Source of the DNA: Pseudomonas putida
Lineage (GTDB): Bacteria; Pseudomonadota; Gammaproteobacteria; Pseudomonadales; Pseudomonadaceae
Assembly: GCA_041879295.1 (NCBI GenBank)
Contig: CP047152.1
Location: forward strand, 197,501 to 261,500
Length of the DNA: 64,000 nt
Direction of reading: 5' to 3'
Shown here: positions 46,813 through 58,074 of the stretch, in pieces
How the letters are laid out: the number at the start of each line of letters is the position of its first letter
Numbering within the stretch: position 1 is the first letter of the stretch
Translations under genes and position numbers: made by a program
The notes under the pieces: generated by a model
Database searches by the model: none
The model's input: only the letters and a program-made list of their open reading frames with translations
Told to the model about the DNA's origin: nothing

Positions 46813-46847
46813 CAAGGCCCGCGCCAAGGTGCGGGCTTTGGGGGCGG
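46813..46847 (+). terminator. Possible terminator after hemY
   Basis: CCAAGGCCCGC / GCGGGCTTTGG hairpin 8 bp after the hemY stop; no strong U-tract, so weak evidence. Confidence 0.45.
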
Positions 46848-47027
46848 GTAATTTATCTTTTCCTGTCAGTTAGATCTGAAGTCCATCTCTTCCGTCGTCT
46901 CCTACCTCATATCTGGAAATTTCCTACGCGATTCAGCGACTTGTCGTTGTTGTCGTGCCTTGAAACAAAGCGTGTCTTTCCTCTACCGTTTCAAGCCACT
47001 ACTTTTTCCCCGGGACCTTCACTGCCC

Positions 47028-47534
47028 ATGCTGCCGGCCCGTTTGCGCACCTTTTTTCTTCCTGCCTGCCTGGTTGCACTGGCGGTACTGGTTGCGTCTT
47101 TTCGTCTGGAAAACACAGTGGGGCTGAGGCCGTGCCCACTGTGCCTCAGCCAACGGTTGCTGCTTGGCGTTTACGCGCTGCTGTGTTTCGCAGCCGTGCT
47201 GCAGGCACCGGGCACGCAGGGCATCCTTCGTTACGCTCGACTGGCGCTGGGCTGCTCGCTGGCCGGCGCATTGCTGGCCGCACGGCATGTCTGGTTGCAG
47301 GGTGTTGAGGTGGGCAATGATGTATGCCCGGTGCCGATAGGGCGAGTGTTCGAGCAATCTTGGGGTGAGGCGGCACGGCAACTGTTGCTGGGTGGCCCGG
47401 ATTGCCGTTCGCTTGCCTGGAGCTTTCTCGATCTGACACTGCCGGAATGGAGCCTGTTGGCTTTCCTGCTGCTGGCGGCTCTGCCCTTGAGTTGCCTGCT
47501 GGCGTATCGTTTCCGCACCCTGGCTAGAACATGA
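47028..47534 (+). CDS. dsbB: DsbB-family disulfide bond formation protein
   Basis: A 168-residue, four-helix inner-membrane protein. First redox pair CPLC in RPCPLCLSQR (about 39-42) and second pair in NDVCPVP / PDCRSL (about 101 and 126), as in DsbB, which re-oxidises DsbA and passes electrons to quinone. ATG at 47028 (MLPARLRTFFLP) starts the first helix; an upstream in-frame ATG at 46941 would prepend 29 unlikely residues. In P. aeruginosa a DsbB homologue likewise sits between hemY and algQ. Confidence 0.92.
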   Translation: MLPARLRTFFLPACLVALAVLVASFRLENTVGLRPCPLCLSQRLLLGVYALLCFAAVLQAPGTQGILRYARLALGCSLAGALLAARHVWLQGVEVGNDVCPVPIGRVFEQSWGEAARQLLLGGPDCRSLAWSFLDLTLPEWSLLAFLLLAALPLSCLLAYRFRTLART

Positions 47535-47765
47535 CCTGACGCAAGGTTGCGCCATTAGCGCGACCAATGGCGATGTAACAGGTTATTAAACACTTGTATG
47601 AACTTTGTGTGCTGCGTACCTTGAAGGGCAGCACGCGCGGGAATAATCTCCCAGCACGCATACCGGAAAAACAACTGCTCGATGCCGTCCTGCTGATGTC
47701 ACCTTTGTGCTGCGCGGTCGTGGTGCGAGGTGCAGCGGCATCTACCCAGAAGGGAAGAGATCGCC

Positions 47766-48236
47766 ATGCTCGATAGTTGTCAGAACGCCCAGGAACGCTG
47801 GGGTGGGGTTCACAAGCTGATCGACCGTTGGCTGGAGGAGCGCCAGGAACTGGTGCAGGCTTTTCGCGCCCTGCGCGATGTGAAGCCAGCCTTCGCCGAC
47901 AAGGACACCAACGGGGACTTTTGCTCACTTCTGGTCGACTACGTTTCGGCGTGGCACTTCGAAGTCTGCGAGCAACTGGTCAGCGAGGCCAAGGCGTTCG
48001 GAGACGAGAAGGCGCTGAAGCTGGCCGAAGAGATCAACCCTCGGATCAACGACAGTACTCAGATTGCACTGGCCTTCAATGACCATTGCGCCAAGGGGGA
48101 GTGCAAGGACACCGAACGCTTTGCCGAGAAGCTGGCCAAATTGGGCGGGTTGTTGCATGAGCGCTTCGAGCTTGAAGACTGTCTGATCGAAGTGCTGCAC
48201 AACGCACACAAAGAAGAGGGTGCAGTGCAGGCCTGA
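47766..48236 (+). CDS. algQ: AlgQ, Rsd-type anti-sigma-70 regulator
   Basis: A 156-residue all-helical protein of the Rsd/AlgQ family: CQNAQERWGGVHKLIDRWLEERQ at the N-terminus (split here as family-typical), DFCSLLVDYVSAWHFEVCEQL in the middle and HERFELEDCLIEVLH near the end. These proteins bind region 4 of the housekeeping sigma factor and reduce its activity; in P. aeruginosa AlgQ affects alginate and siderophore genes. The ATG at 47766 follows AAGGGAAGAG. A 231-bp intergenic region upstream has no other gene that I can support. Confidence 0.95.
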   Translation: MLDSCQNAQERWGGVHKLIDRWLEERQELVQAFRALRDVKPAFADKDTNGDFCSLLVDYVSAWHFEVCEQLVSEAKAFGDEKALKLAEEINPRINDSTQIALAFNDHCAKGECKDTERFAEKLAKLGGLLHERFELEDCLIEVLHNAHKEEGAVQA

Positions 48237-48244
48237 GGTTGGCG

Positions 48245-48883
48245 TCAGTCGCCAACCGCCAGCAGTTCGATCTCGAATACCAGGGGGGTGTAGGGTGCAA
48301 TCAAATCTCCCGCCCCCTCGGCGCCATAGGCTTGCGCTGAAGGAATTACCAGGCGCCATTTAGCGCCAGTGTGCATTTTCGGCAAGGCGACCTGCCAGCC
48401 TTCGATAACCGAATCCAGGTTGAACCATTGTGGTGTCTGGTTTTGGTCGAATACCGAGCCATCCGGCAGTCTGCCCACATAGCGTACCTGCACTTTGCCG
48501 CCTGCTTTCGGCTGAGCCCCCGTGCCCGCCTGCAGTTCACTGTACAGCACACCTTCCGTTAGTTCGTGTACCCCGTAACGCCCACGCTCATTAGCCATGA
48601 AACGTGTTTCGGCAGCCTGCAGCTTTTGCATAGCGGCGTCACTTTCCTGGGTTTCATGCTGCTGGAGCACCGCCTGCATGCGTGCCTTGTCGAGCTTGAG
48701 GGGTTGCCCCTGATAGGACTGCTTCAGGCCTTCGACCAGCGCATCCAGTTGCAAACCCGGCATCTCCTGGCGCAGGCGTTCACCCAGGCTGGCACCCAGG
48801 CTGTAGGCCAAATCGTGGTCTTCGCTCTCGGCCAAGGCGAGGGGTGCCATCAGGCATAAACCTAAAACAAGATATCGAGGCAA
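48245..48883 (-). CDS. FKBP-type peptidyl-prolyl cis-trans isomerase
   Basis: About 212 residues. Signal peptide PRYLVLGLCLMAPLALA, FKBP N-terminal dimerisation domain (about 25-110, DLAYSLGASLGERLRQEM; MQAVLQQHE) and C-terminal FKBP fold (about 125-210: VRYVGRLPDGSVFDQ; VIEGWQVALPKM; LVIPSAQAYG). The FK506-site tryptophan and tyrosine/asp positions look conserved, so isomerase activity is expected in the periplasm. A TTG at 48883 is chosen because GGGAG lies 7 nt upstream; no ATG precedes the signal peptide. The homologous gene neighbours algQ in P. aeruginosa. Confidence 0.9.
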   Translation of the reverse strand: MPRYLVLGLCLMAPLALAESEDHDLAYSLGASLGERLRQEMPGLQLDALVEGLKQSYQGQPLKLDKARMQAVLQQHETQESDAAMQKLQAAETRFMANERGRYGVHELTEGVLYSELQAGTGAQPKAGGKVQVRYVGRLPDGSVFDQNQTPQWFNLDSVIEGWQVALPKMHTGAKWRLVIPSAQAYGAEGAGDLIAPYTPLVFEIELLAVGD

Positions 48884-49061
48884 CGCCTGACTCCCAAATA
48901 CCAGCAATGATTAATTCAGCAACTACACTTTCACGCAGCTGCAAGATAACAACTTTGCCCAGGCATGCAACGCGGCGTAAATATTACGGTCAACATGCCC
49001 TAGCGGCGGTAGCAGCAGAAGCATAGTATGAGCCGTAATCTCGTCAGCCAGGAGGTAAACC

Positions 49062-50075
49062 ATGTCGGCCAAAAAGAAGCCAGTAAGTACGCCGTTACAC
49101 CTGCTCCAGCAACTTTCGGGCAGCTTGCTCGAGCACTTGGAAGAGGCCTGCTCGCAAGCGCTGGCTGATGCGGAAAAACTGCTGGCGAAGTTGGAAAAGC
49201 AGCGTGGCAAGGCACAGGAAAAACTGCACAACGGTCGCCTGAAACTGCAAGACGCGGCCAAGGCAGGTAAAGCCAAGGCGCAGACCAAGGCGCAAAAAGC
49301 CATTGGTGAACTTGAGGAACTGCTCGATTCTCTCAAGGAACGTCAAACCCAGACCCGCTCTTACATTCAGCAACTCAAACGCGATGCTCAGGACAGCCTC
49401 AAGCTGGCCCAGGGTGTAGGCAAGGTACGCGAAGCTGCAGCCAAGGCACTTGATCAGCGTGCAGCGAAACCCGCCAAGTCGGCTGCCGCCAAGCCTGCGG
49501 CCAAACCAGCTACGAGGTCGGCCGCTGCCGCCAAGCCTGCGACCAAACCAGCTGCGAGGTCGACCGCTGCTGCGAAGTCTGCGGCCAAACCGGCTGCCAA
49601 GGCGACCGCTGCCGCGAAGCCTGCGGCCAAACCGGCTGCCAAGGCGACCGCTGCCGCGAAGCCTGCGGCTAAACCGGCTGCCAAGGCGACCGCTGCCGCC
49701 AAGCCTGCGGCCAAACCGGCTGCCAAGGCGACCGCTGCCGCCAAGCCTGCGGCCAAACCGGCTGCCAAGGCGCCCGCTGCCGCGAAGCCTGCGGCCAAAC
49801 CGGCTGCCAAGGCGACCGCTGCCGCGAAGCCTGCGGCTAAACCAGCAGCCAAGGCGCCCGCAGCAGCCAAACCTGCGGCCAAGCCAGCTGCCAAAGCCCC
49901 TGCTGCCAAGCCAGCCACAAAACCAGCTGCCGCCAAGGCACCTGCACGCACGGCCGCTAAGCCTGCCGAGGCCAAACCCGCTACACCGGCCGCCGCAACC
50001 AACTCGGTGAGCCCGGCTGCAGCAGCACCGTCGGCACCTGTGAGCACGCCTGCTCAGGCACCTTCGGCGTCCTGA
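49062..50075 (+). CDS. algP: AlgP, histone H1-like Lys/Ala/Pro-rich protein
   Basis: A 337-residue protein. Residues 1-115 are a charged coiled-coil head (LLEHLEEACSQALADAEKLLAKLEKQ in part); residues about 135-320 are a KPAA-type tail like eukaryotic histone H1, built on a 14-residue (42-bp) unit ATAAAKPAAKPAAK repeated about eight times between roughly 49560 and 49880. AlgP is a known nucleoid-associated regulator of alginate genes in P. aeruginosa, where its repeat number varies between strains. The ATG follows AGGAGG. The 3' end overlaps the convergent TIGR02444 gene by 22 bp. Confidence 0.92.
   Translation: MSAKKKPVSTPLHLLQQLSGSLLEHLEEACSQALADAEKLLAKLEKQRGKAQEKLHNGRLKLQDAAKAGKAKAQTKAQKAIGELEELLDSLKERQTQTRSYIQQLKRDAQDSLKLAQGVGKVREAAAKALDQRAAKPAKSAAAKPAAKPATRSAAAAKPATKPAARSTAAAKSAAKPAAKATAAAKPAAKPAAKATAAAKPAAKPAAKATAAAKPAAKPAAKATAAAKPAAKPAAKAPAAAKPAAKPAAKATAAAKPAAKPAAKAPAAAKPAAKPAAKAPAAKPATKPAAAKAPARTAAKPAEAKPATPAAATNSVSPAAAAPSAPVSTPAQAPSAS
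49560..49880 (+). repeat. 42-bp tandem repeats in algP
   Basis: The block gcgaccgctgccgcgaagcc...ggctgccaag recurs every 42 bp (for example cgaccgct at 49561, 49603, 49645). Variants replace cgaccgct by cgcccgct. Prone to slippage in multiples of 14 codons. Confidence 0.85.
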
Positions 50076-50533
50076 AGCGCAGCCGCTGCGACGCGCAACT
50101 GAACTAGCGCGTCATGATGCAGAGCCTGGTCCGGTGCCAGCCGGGCCAGCCAGTCGTCCGCGGGCTCATGGGAGCCCACGGGCCACTCTTGCGAGCGTTC
50201 CTGCAAGCGCTCAAGCAAGGCTTTTTCAGCCCGCAACTCCAACCCTTTCACTTGTTCACGTAATGCCGCCAGTTGTGTATCACCCGATGCTGTGGCTCGC
50301 CATTGCTGGCGCAGGCTGCGTAGCGGGGTAACCACGTCACGCTGCCAGGGCTCGGCGAGTTCTTGCAGTGCTTGTGCGCGTTCGCCCAGCACGGTTACTC
50401 CGCGTGCTTGTAGCCAGGTTGCGCACAGCAGCAGGCAGACATCACCGCCCAGTGCCTGCAGTTCAAGGCAGGCGGCTTCCACGCCGGGCCTGGCATACAG
50501 GGTCAGGGCGTAATTCCAAAGGTCGGTGTGCAT
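50054..50533 (-). CDS. TIGR02444 family protein
   Basis: A 159-residue cytosolic protein beginning MHTDLWNYALTLYARPGVEAACL, matching the TIGR02444 pattern (LWxxAxxLYxxPGVexacLxLQ...GxDVnlLLxxxWL). Helical throughout; function unknown. It overlaps the algP 3' end and is divergent from the ABC-F gene with a 50-bp gap. Confidence 0.85.
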   Translation of the reverse strand: MHTDLWNYALTLYARPGVEAACLELQALGGDVCLLLCATWLQARGVTVLGERAQALQELAEPWQRDVVTPLRSLRQQWRATASGDTQLAALREQVKGLELRAEKALLERLQERSQEWPVGSHEPADDWLARLAPDQALHHDALVQLRVAAAALQDAEGA

Positions 50534-50583
50534 GGTTCCACTCGCGCTATGGGCCGAGGAAGCTGGTAGACTCCGCGACCATC

Positions 50584-52493
<1,910 letters not shown>

Positions 52494-52494
<1 letters not shown>

Positions 52495-53081
52495 TGGAGG
52501 AACTGCGTTCGCTGCTGCCAGGGCAATGGATGGATACCTTCTGGCTAGGCTTGCAGATACTCTTGATCCTGGTCGCGGCGTTCATCCTGCAGCGTATCGT
52601 CGCCCGTGGGCTTGGCCGACTCGGCCAGCGTTACCCGTTGCCGCCGGAGTTGCTGGTGCCCGTTCGCGGTGGCCTGCGCTGGCTGATCATGGGCAGCGCG
52701 CTGCTGTTCGTGCTGGAGCGCCTGGGTGTTTCGGCGACTGTGTTGTGGACAGCACTTTCCGGCTTCGTAGCGGTAGCGGCGGTGGCCTTCTTTGCCATGT
52801 GGAGCGTGCTGTCCAACCTGTTGTGCGCGGTGTTGATCTTCACGGTTGGGCCGTTTCGCATCGGCGATGTGGTCGAGCTGGTCGACACCCTCGACAAGCC
52901 CGGTGTGAAAGGCCGGGTGATCGCCATCAACCTGCTGTTCACCACGCTGCTGGAAATGCCCGAGGCGGGTGGGGCGCTTGTGCAGGTGCCCAATAGCCAG
53001 TTCTTCCAGAAGTCAGTACGACGCTGGCGCGGGGCCGAGGTACAGGCCCTGCACAAAGAAACAGCTGCCGAAGCTGACTGA
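52494..53081 (+). CDS. Small MscS-family mechanosensitive channel
   Basis: A 195-residue protein with three transmembrane helices (about 15-35, 63-83, 87-110), the pore-lining third helix rich in Ala/Val/Gly (LSGFVAVAAVAFFAMW), then the beta domain with GPFRIGDVVEL and VPNSQFF. It lacks most of the C-terminal cytosolic vestibule of E. coli MscS (286 residues). One-base overlap with the ABC-F gene suggests co-translation. Confidence 0.85.
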
Positions 53082-53090
53082 ACCTGTACT

Positions 53091-53180
53091 GGCCCCTTCG
53101 CCGGCGCGCCCGTTCCCACAGGTATCCCACAGCGTCTGAAAATGCACTGTAGAGGGGGAGCGGGCGTGCCCGCGAAGAGG
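53091..53180. repeat. Inverted pair of P. putida REP elements
   Basis: ggccccttcgccggcgcgcccgttcccacagg (53091-53122) faces gagggggagcgggcgtgcccgcgaagagg (53152-53180). Located just after the MscS-like gene. Confidence 0.88.
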
Positions 53181-53278
53181 TCAGGTCAGGCACCACAAAT
53201 CCATCAGAAATCACTGGTTATTTTTTCGCCAAAACCTTAGCTTAACGTTTTGCAACAAATGTTCGAGCGAGGTGTGTG

Positions 53279-53911
53279 ATGTCGATGGAAGTATGGTTGG
53301 GCTTCTTTGCTGCCTGCTGGGTGATCAGCCTTTCACCTGGTGCCGGGGCGATTGCCTCGATGTCCAGCGGCCTGCAATACGGCTTCTGGCGTGGTTACTG
53401 GAACGCCTTGGGCCTGCAGCTGGGCCTGATCATGCAGATCGCCATCATCGCCGCCGGCGTCGGTGCCATCCTGGCCGCCTCGGCCACGGCGTTCCAGGTC
53501 ATCAAGTGGTTTGGCGTCGCCTACCTGGTGTACCTGGCCTATAAGCAATGGCGTGCACTGCCGATGGACATGAGCGATGAATCAGGCGTGCGCCCGATCG
53601 GCAAGCCGCTGAGCCTGGTGTTCCGTGGTTTCCTGGTCAACATCAGCAACCCCAAGGCGCTGGTGTTCATGCTGGCGGTGCTGCCGCAGTTCCTCAACCC
53701 GCATGCGCCGCTGCTGCCGCAATATGTGGCGATCACCGTGACCATGGTCACTGTCGACCTGCTGGTGATGGCGGGGTACACCGGGTTGGCTTCGCATGTG
53801 TTGCGCATGTTGCGCACACCCAAACAGCAGAAGCGTTTGAACCGGACCTTTGCCGGGTTGTTCATTGGTGCAGCCACCTTCCTCGCGACCTTGCGCCGCG
53901 CGCCGGTCTGA
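53279..53911 (+). CDS. LysE family amino-acid exporter
   Basis: A 210-residue, six-helix membrane protein of the LysE/RhtB family: N-terminal SLSPGAGAI (the conserved PGP-like region after the first helix), FGVAYLVYLAYKQWR, FLVNISNPKALVFMLAVLPQF with the family NPKa motif. The ATG at 53279 has GAGG 6 nt upstream. Probable substrate is an amino acid or homoserine-lactone-type compound; not determinable. Convergent with the slipin gene. Confidence 0.9.
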   Translation: MSMEVWLGFFAACWVISLSPGAGAIASMSSGLQYGFWRGYWNALGLQLGLIMQIAIIAAGVGAILAASATAFQVIKWFGVAYLVYLAYKQWRALPMDMSDESGVRPIGKPLSLVFRGFLVNISNPKALVFMLAVLPQFLNPHAPLLPQYVAITVTMVTVDLLVMAGYTGLASHVLRMLRTPKQQKRLNRTFAGLFIGAATFLATLRRAPV

Positions 53912-53928
53912 CAGACCGAATACAGGCC

Positions 53929-53952
53929 ATTCGCGGGCAAGCCCGCGATTGG
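53929..53952. repeat. Single REP-like palindrome
   Basis: cattcgcgggcaagcccgcgattg: REP core between the convergent LysE and slipin genes. Confidence 0.6.
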
Positions 53953-53959
53953 TCCATCA

Positions 53960-54718
53960 CTATTTCTCCTTGCCAGCCAGCCCCTTCAGCAAATCTATCG
54001 GCAGCGGGAAGACGATGGTCGAGCTCTTGTCCCCGGCAATCGCCCCCAGTGTCTGCATATAGCGCAACTGCATCGCCCCCGGCTCTTTGCTCAGCATTTG
54101 CGCGGCTTGCATCAGTTTCTCCGACGCTTGCAGTTCACCTTCGGCATGAATCACCTTGGCCCGACGTTCGCGCTCGGCCTCGGCCTGGCGGGCGATGGCG
54201 CGTATCATCGACTCGTTCAGGTCAACGTGCTTGATCTCGACGTTGGCCACCTTGATGCCCCAGGCATCCGTCTGCGCATCCAGCACCTGGCGGATATCCA
54301 GATTCAGTTGCTCGCGCTCTGCCAGCAGCTCATCCAGTTCGTGCTTGCCCAGCACCGCACGCAGGGTAGTCTGGGCCAGCTGGCTGGTCGCCACCAGAAA
54401 ATCCTCGACCTGAATGATCGCTTTCTGCGGGTCGAGCACGCGAAAGTACAACACTGCGTTGACCTTGACCGAAACGTTGTCGCGGGTGATCACATCCTGC
54501 GGCGGCACATCCAGTACCACTGTACGCAGGTCGACCCGTACCATTTGCTGAATCACCGGGATCAACAGGATCAGCCCCGGCCCTTTGACCTGCCAGAAGC
54601 GCCCCAGTTGAAACACCACGCCGCGCTCGTATTCGCGCAGGATGCGAAACGCCGACAGCACCAGCATGGCCAGCACGATCAGCACTGCGCCGAAACCGAA
54701 TTGCATGAACATGCTCAT
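53960..54718 (-). CDS. Slipin / SPFH (band 7) membrane protein
   Basis: A 252-residue stomatin-like protein: N-terminal hydrophobic anchor (about 5-28, [17 protein letters not shown]) and SPFH domain (about 30-200) with [41 protein letters not shown] and the C-terminal helix [21 protein letters not shown]. The start ([10 protein letters not shown], 54718) overlaps the NfeD stop by 4 bp, the standard slipin-NfeD operon organisation. The longer frame up to 54829 lies inside the NfeD gene and is rejected. Confidence 0.93.
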   Translation of the reverse strand: MSMFMQFGFGAVLIVLAMLVLSAFRILREYERGVVFQLGRFWQVKGPGLILLIPVIQQMVRVDLRTVVLDVPPQDVITRDNVSVKVNAVLYFRVLDPQKAIIQVEDFLVATSQLAQTTLRAVLGKHELDELLAEREQLNLDIRQVLDAQTDAWGIKVANVEIKHVDLNESMIRAIARQAEAERERRAKVIHAEGELQASEKLMQAAQMLSKEPGAMQLRYMQTLGAIAGDKSSTIVFPLPIDLLKGLAGKEK

Positions 54719-56061
54719 TCTCCTTGCGTCGCAGGGGCGGCGGCGCTCACTTCCAGCATCACGCCATGGCGCGCGGTCACCCGTACGTTCTGGCCAGTTT
54801 GCAGGGGCGTTGCGCACCGCGCTTGCCATGGTTCGCCCTGAGCCAGCACGACACCACAGAATGGGTCGCTTGCCATCACCTGGGTGACGGTGACCAGGCT
54901 GCCGACCAGGCCGGCGTCGCCACTGACCAGCGCCCGCTTACGGGCCTTGAGAGCCATGCCCAGCACGCCACCGATCAATAATGCCGAGAGCAGCGCCAGG
55001 GTGCCGATCAAGGCCAGCGGGATGCCGAAACCGGGGGCGTCGGTGTCAATCAGGATCAACGCGCCGACCACAAAGGCAACGATGCCGCCGAAGCCGACCA
55101 CGCCGAAACTGGGCAAGAAGGCTTCGGCGACCATGAAGGTAATGCCAAGCAGGATCAGCGCCACCCCGGCGAAACTCACCGGCAATAGCTGCAGCGCATA
55201 CAGCGCCAGCAGCAGGCAGATACCACCGACCACACCACCCACCGCAGAACCGGGGTTCATGAATTCGAACAACAGGCCGTAAACGCCGATCATGATCAGG
55301 ATCAGTGCCACGCTGGGGTTGGTGATCACCGCCAGAACCCGTGTGCGCCAGTCCGGCAGATGCTCGACCACGCTGGCGCCTGCGGTCTGCAACTGCCGTG
55401 GCTGGCCGGCCACCTGGAGCATTTTGCCGTCGAGCTTGCGCAGCAGGTCAGGCAGGTCATCGGCCACCTGATCGATCACGTTCAGGCGCAAAGCCTCGCT
55501 GGCGGACAGGCTGACCGCCTCGCGCACGGCCTTCTCCGCCCAGTCGGCGTTGCGGCCGCGCATTTGCGCCAGGCCACGGATGTAGGCAGCAGCGTCGTTG
55601 ACCTGTTTGCGTGCGAGGGTTTCATCGTCGCCGCCTTTGGCCTTGTCATCATCGGGCGTGCCAGGCGGGCCGCCGATCCGCACCGGCGTGGCAGCACCCA
55701 GATTGGTCCCGGGCGCCATCGCCGCAATATGGCTGGCGTAGAGAATATAGGTGCCGGCGCTGGCGGCGCGGGCTCCGCTGGGGGCAACGTAGCTGGCGAC
55801 CGGCACAGGGCTGGCGAGAATTGCCTTGATCATCTGGCGCATGGCGCTGTCCAGCCCGCCCGGGGTATCCATGCGGATAACCACCAGTTGCGCGCCTTGC
55901 GCCTGGGCCTGGCCAAGGCTGCGTACCAGGTAGTCGGCGCTGGCCGGGCCGATGGCGTCGTCGATGCCCAGCACCCACACCGCGCCGGGCGCTGCCTGGC
56001 CACCTGGCGTGATGCCAAGCAACAACAGCAGCAACAGCCAGCGCCAGCAGTGGGCGATCAC
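54715..56061 (-). CDS. NfeD family ClpP-like membrane serine protease
   Basis: A 448-residue protein: signal peptide/first helix (about 5-23), ClpP-class protease domain (about 28-220) with [15 protein letters not shown] and [17 protein letters not shown] (catalytic Ser in SGARAASAG) and a Lys further along, four transmembrane helices (about 235-360) and a soluble OB-fold NfeD domain at the C-terminus. NfeD proteases cleave hydrophobic C-termini of partner slipins. Co-transcribed with the slipin gene. Confidence 0.93.
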   Translation of the reverse strand: MIAHCWRWLLLLLLLGITPGGQAAPGAVWVLGIDDAIGPASADYLVRSLGQAQAQGAQLVVIRMDTPGGLDSAMRQMIKAILASPVPVASYVAPSGARAASAGTYILYASHIAAMAPGTNLGAATPVRIGGPPGTPDDDKAKGGDDETLARKQVNDAAAYIRGLAQMRGRNADWAEKAVREAVSLSASEALRLNVIDQVADDLPDLLRKLDGKMLQVAGQPRQLQTAGASVVEHLPDWRTRVLAVITNPSVALILIMIGVYGLLFEFMNPGSAVGGVVGGICLLLALYALQLLPVSFAGVALILLGITFMVAEAFLPSFGVVGFGGIVAFVVGALILIDTDAPGFGIPLALIGTLALLSALLIGGVLGMALKARKRALVSGDAGLVGSLVTVTQVMASDPFCGVVLAQGEPWQARCATPLQTGQNVRVTARHGVMLEVSAAAPATQGE

Positions 56062-56159
56062 CTGTCGTCACCTCATTTGCGCGTATTACACAAGTTTAGC
56101 CCCGACCACTCGTACCCGGCCTAAAATTGAAGATTGGGGGGCGAAACCGGAGGTGCATC

Positions 56160-56618
56160 ATGCGTATGGCAAAGACCCTGCAGGCCAGCCTGGACAAGGC
56201 CAACTGCGACTACGACATCATTCCCCACCCACATTCGGCCACCAGCCTGGAGTCGGCCCGTATGGCCGGCGTGCCCGCCGAACGGGTCGCCAAGGCGGTG
56301 ATGGTCGATGACCGTCACGGCAACTACATTATGGCCGTGCTACCGGCCAACCGGCATCTGGACCTGGACAAGGTGCGCATGTCCGGGGCCTGGCATCTGA
56401 CCCGTGAAAGCGGTCTGCCGAGCCTGTTCAATGACTGCGAACGCGGTGCTGTGCCGGCCCTTGGCGATGCTTACCAGATAAAAATGCTGCTCGACCCGAG
56501 TCTTACCCGCCAAGGCGATGTCTACCTGGAGGCGGGTGACCACGATCACCTGATTCACATGAGCATGGAGCAGTACATGAAACTGGTGCCGCACGCCGAA
56601 GTGTGCGAGCTGTGCTGA
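56160..56618 (+). CDS. YbaK/ProX-type aminoacyl-tRNA deacylase domain protein
   Basis: A 152-residue single-domain protein with the YbaK editing fold: N-terminal LDKANCDYDIIPHPHSATSLESA in part, AERVAKAVMVDDRHGNYIMAVLPANRHLDL, with the conserved Lys in AKAVM, and C-terminal LLDPSLTRQGDVYLEAGDHDHLIHM. Such proteins hydrolyse mischarged aminoacyl-tRNAs in trans. The ATG at 56160 has GGAGG 6 nt upstream. Actual tRNA specificity unknown. Confidence 0.87.
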   Translation: MRMAKTLQASLDKANCDYDIIPHPHSATSLESARMAGVPAERVAKAVMVDDRHGNYIMAVLPANRHLDLDKVRMSGAWHLTRESGLPSLFNDCERGAVPALGDAYQIKMLLDPSLTRQGDVYLEAGDHDHLIHMSMEQYMKLVPHAEVCELC

Positions 56619-56679
56619 TGTTTTCAAACCAATGCCAGGCGGGCGTCGTGGACGGCTTGCCTGGCGCTCAGGAGGAACC

Positions 56680-56922
56680 ATGGAAGCGCTGATCCATCCC
56701 TTTGCCGAGCTGTTCAAGCAGCTGGGCTTGCCCGACGATCCCAAGAGTATCGATCAGTTCATTACCAGCCATTCCCCGCTGAAGAACGAAATCAAGCTGG
56801 TGGATGCGCCATTCTGGAACGACTCTCAGCGTGCATTTCTCAAGGACAGCATCATTGAAGATTCCGATTGGGCTGTGCCCTTCGATCAACTCAACGAAGC
56901 ATTGCGCCGCCCCCGAAAATAA
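56680..56922 (+). CDS. DUF2789 family small protein
   Basis: An 80-residue acidic protein (MEALIHPFAELFKQLGLPDD...) ending with FDQLNEALRRPRK; it matches the pattern of DUF2789 (helical, ...L..QLGLP....I..FI..H.PL...i.L..A.FW...Q..FL...i..DadWA..VD.L...L). AGGAGG precedes the ATG. Function unknown. Confidence 0.87.
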   Translation: MEALIHPFAELFKQLGLPDDPKSIDQFITSHSPLKNEIKLVDAPFWNDSQRAFLKDSIIEDSDWAVPFDQLNEALRRPRK

Positions 56923-56991
56923 AGCGCCGAGTGGCACCTGACGAGTGATCGGCCGTTGCTATGCTCAGGAAAACAATAAGGGGATAGCGCG

Positions 56992-57630
56992 ATGAAAGAT
57001 CCCTACGCACCAGGTTTCTGGTGTTCCGTGACGATCCTGGGCACCCTGACGGCCAGTTACTTCTATGGCATCAGGCAGACGCAACAGATGACTCAGGCGG
57101 TGCATTTCCTGTATGCCGCTGCCGCAGTCACTGTGGCGGTTGCACTGGTGGCGCTGACATGGATCGCCTGGCAGCAACTGCGCCTGAACAAGCGCGAAGT
57201 GGTGCAGGGGCGAACGTTGCTGACCATCTGGAACACCAAGGTTGCACTACGCCGCGTCGAGACGGTTTTCGACCGCTATTTCTGGGGCAGCTACTGGCAT
57301 TCGGGGCGTACCTTCGAAGAGGTCATGGGCGAGCTCAGAGGCACACCGCTGGAGCAGAGCCTGGATGCGTTGAAGCGCCAGTGCCGGGTGCTCGACCGCG
57401 AAATCCATGACCGCCATCACCACTGGCTGGCCAACGCTCGCGACCTGTCCAGCGTGGCCCAGGCGATGGCCCGTGAACGCTACCAGCTTGACCTCGGCGA
57501 GCCCACGCACAGCGGCCACGGCAATACGGCAGTGCTCAACCGCGACCTGGAAGTGTTGGTGTACACCTGGTCGGCGCGCTTGCGTAGCTTCGACCATCAA
57601 CTGGACGAGTTGGAGCGCGCCTACCATTGA
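56992..57630 (+). CDS. Two-helix membrane protein of unknown function
   Basis: A 212-residue protein with two N-terminal transmembrane helices (about 10-27 and 38-60: CSVTILGTLTASYFYGI; FLYAAAAVTVAVALVALTWIAW) and a cytosolic helical C-terminus rich in Arg/Glu/Leu (about 65-212). GGGGATAG precedes the ATG. I do not recognise a family. It is convergent with the CBS-domain gene (6-bp gap). Confidence 0.82.
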   Translation: MKDPYAPGFWCSVTILGTLTASYFYGIRQTQQMTQAVHFLYAAAAVTVAVALVALTWIAWQQLRLNKREVVQGRTLLTIWNTKVALRRVETVFDRYFWGSYWHSGRTFEEVMGELRGTPLEQSLDALKRQCRVLDREIHDRHHHWLANARDLSSVAQAMARERYQLDLGEPTHSGHGNTAVLNRDLEVLVYTWSARLRSFDHQLDELERAYH

Positions 57631-57636
57631 GGCGCG

Positions 57637-58074
57637 TCATTCGCCGCGGATGTACTGCTCCATCTGCTTGATCAGGCTGGCCTGTTCGGCGATGGTTTCC
57701 TTGACCAGGTCACCGATCGAGAGCAGGCCGAGCAATCTGCCGTTGTCGACCACCGGCAGGTGACGCAGGTGGCGGTCGGTCATCAGGTTCATGCAGAAGT
57801 CGAGCTTTTGCTTGGGTTCCACGGTGACCACCGGTGCACTCATGATTTCGCGTACCGGGGTGGCGGCGGAAGAGCGGCCCTTGAGGACCAGTTTGCGCGC
57901 ATAGTCCCGTTCACTGACGATACCCACTACCTGGCTGCCCTCGACTACAGGCAGCGCACCGATGTTTTTCTCCGCCAGCAGTTTCAGGGCGTCGAGCACC
58001 GAGTCATCCGGGCCGATGGTGTAGACGGTCTGGTGCTGGGACTTGGTCTTGAGGATTTGTTCGACGGTCTTCAT
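57637..58074 (-). CDS. Tandem CBS-domain protein
   Basis: A 145-residue protein made of two CBS motifs (about 8-65 and 75-135): VYTIGPDDSVLDALKLLAEKNIGALPVVEG and VTVEPKQKLDFCMNLMTDRHLRHLPVVDNGRLLGLLSIGDLVK in parts. The GDLV after the second beta strand fits adenosine-nucleotide binding. Free-standing CBS pairs sense AMP/ATP/NAD or act as regulators; partner unknown. GAGG lies upstream of the ATG. Confidence 0.92.
   Translation of the reverse strand: MKTVEQILKTKSQHQTVYTIGPDDSVLDALKLLAEKNIGALPVVEGSQVVGIVSERDYARKLVLKGRSSAATPVREIMSAPVVTVEPKQKLDFCMNLMTDRHLRHLPVVDNGRLLGLLSIGDLVKETIAEQASLIKQMEQYIRGE

Noticed and set aside
47594..47776. A 60-codon ORF between dsbB and algQ
   Set aside because: No ribosome-binding site, overlaps the algQ start and leader; the translation has no recognisable character.
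54719..54829. N-terminal extension of the slipin frame
   Set aside because: It lies within the NfeD coding region and is Arg-rich; the hydrophobic anchor begins right after the ATG at 54718.
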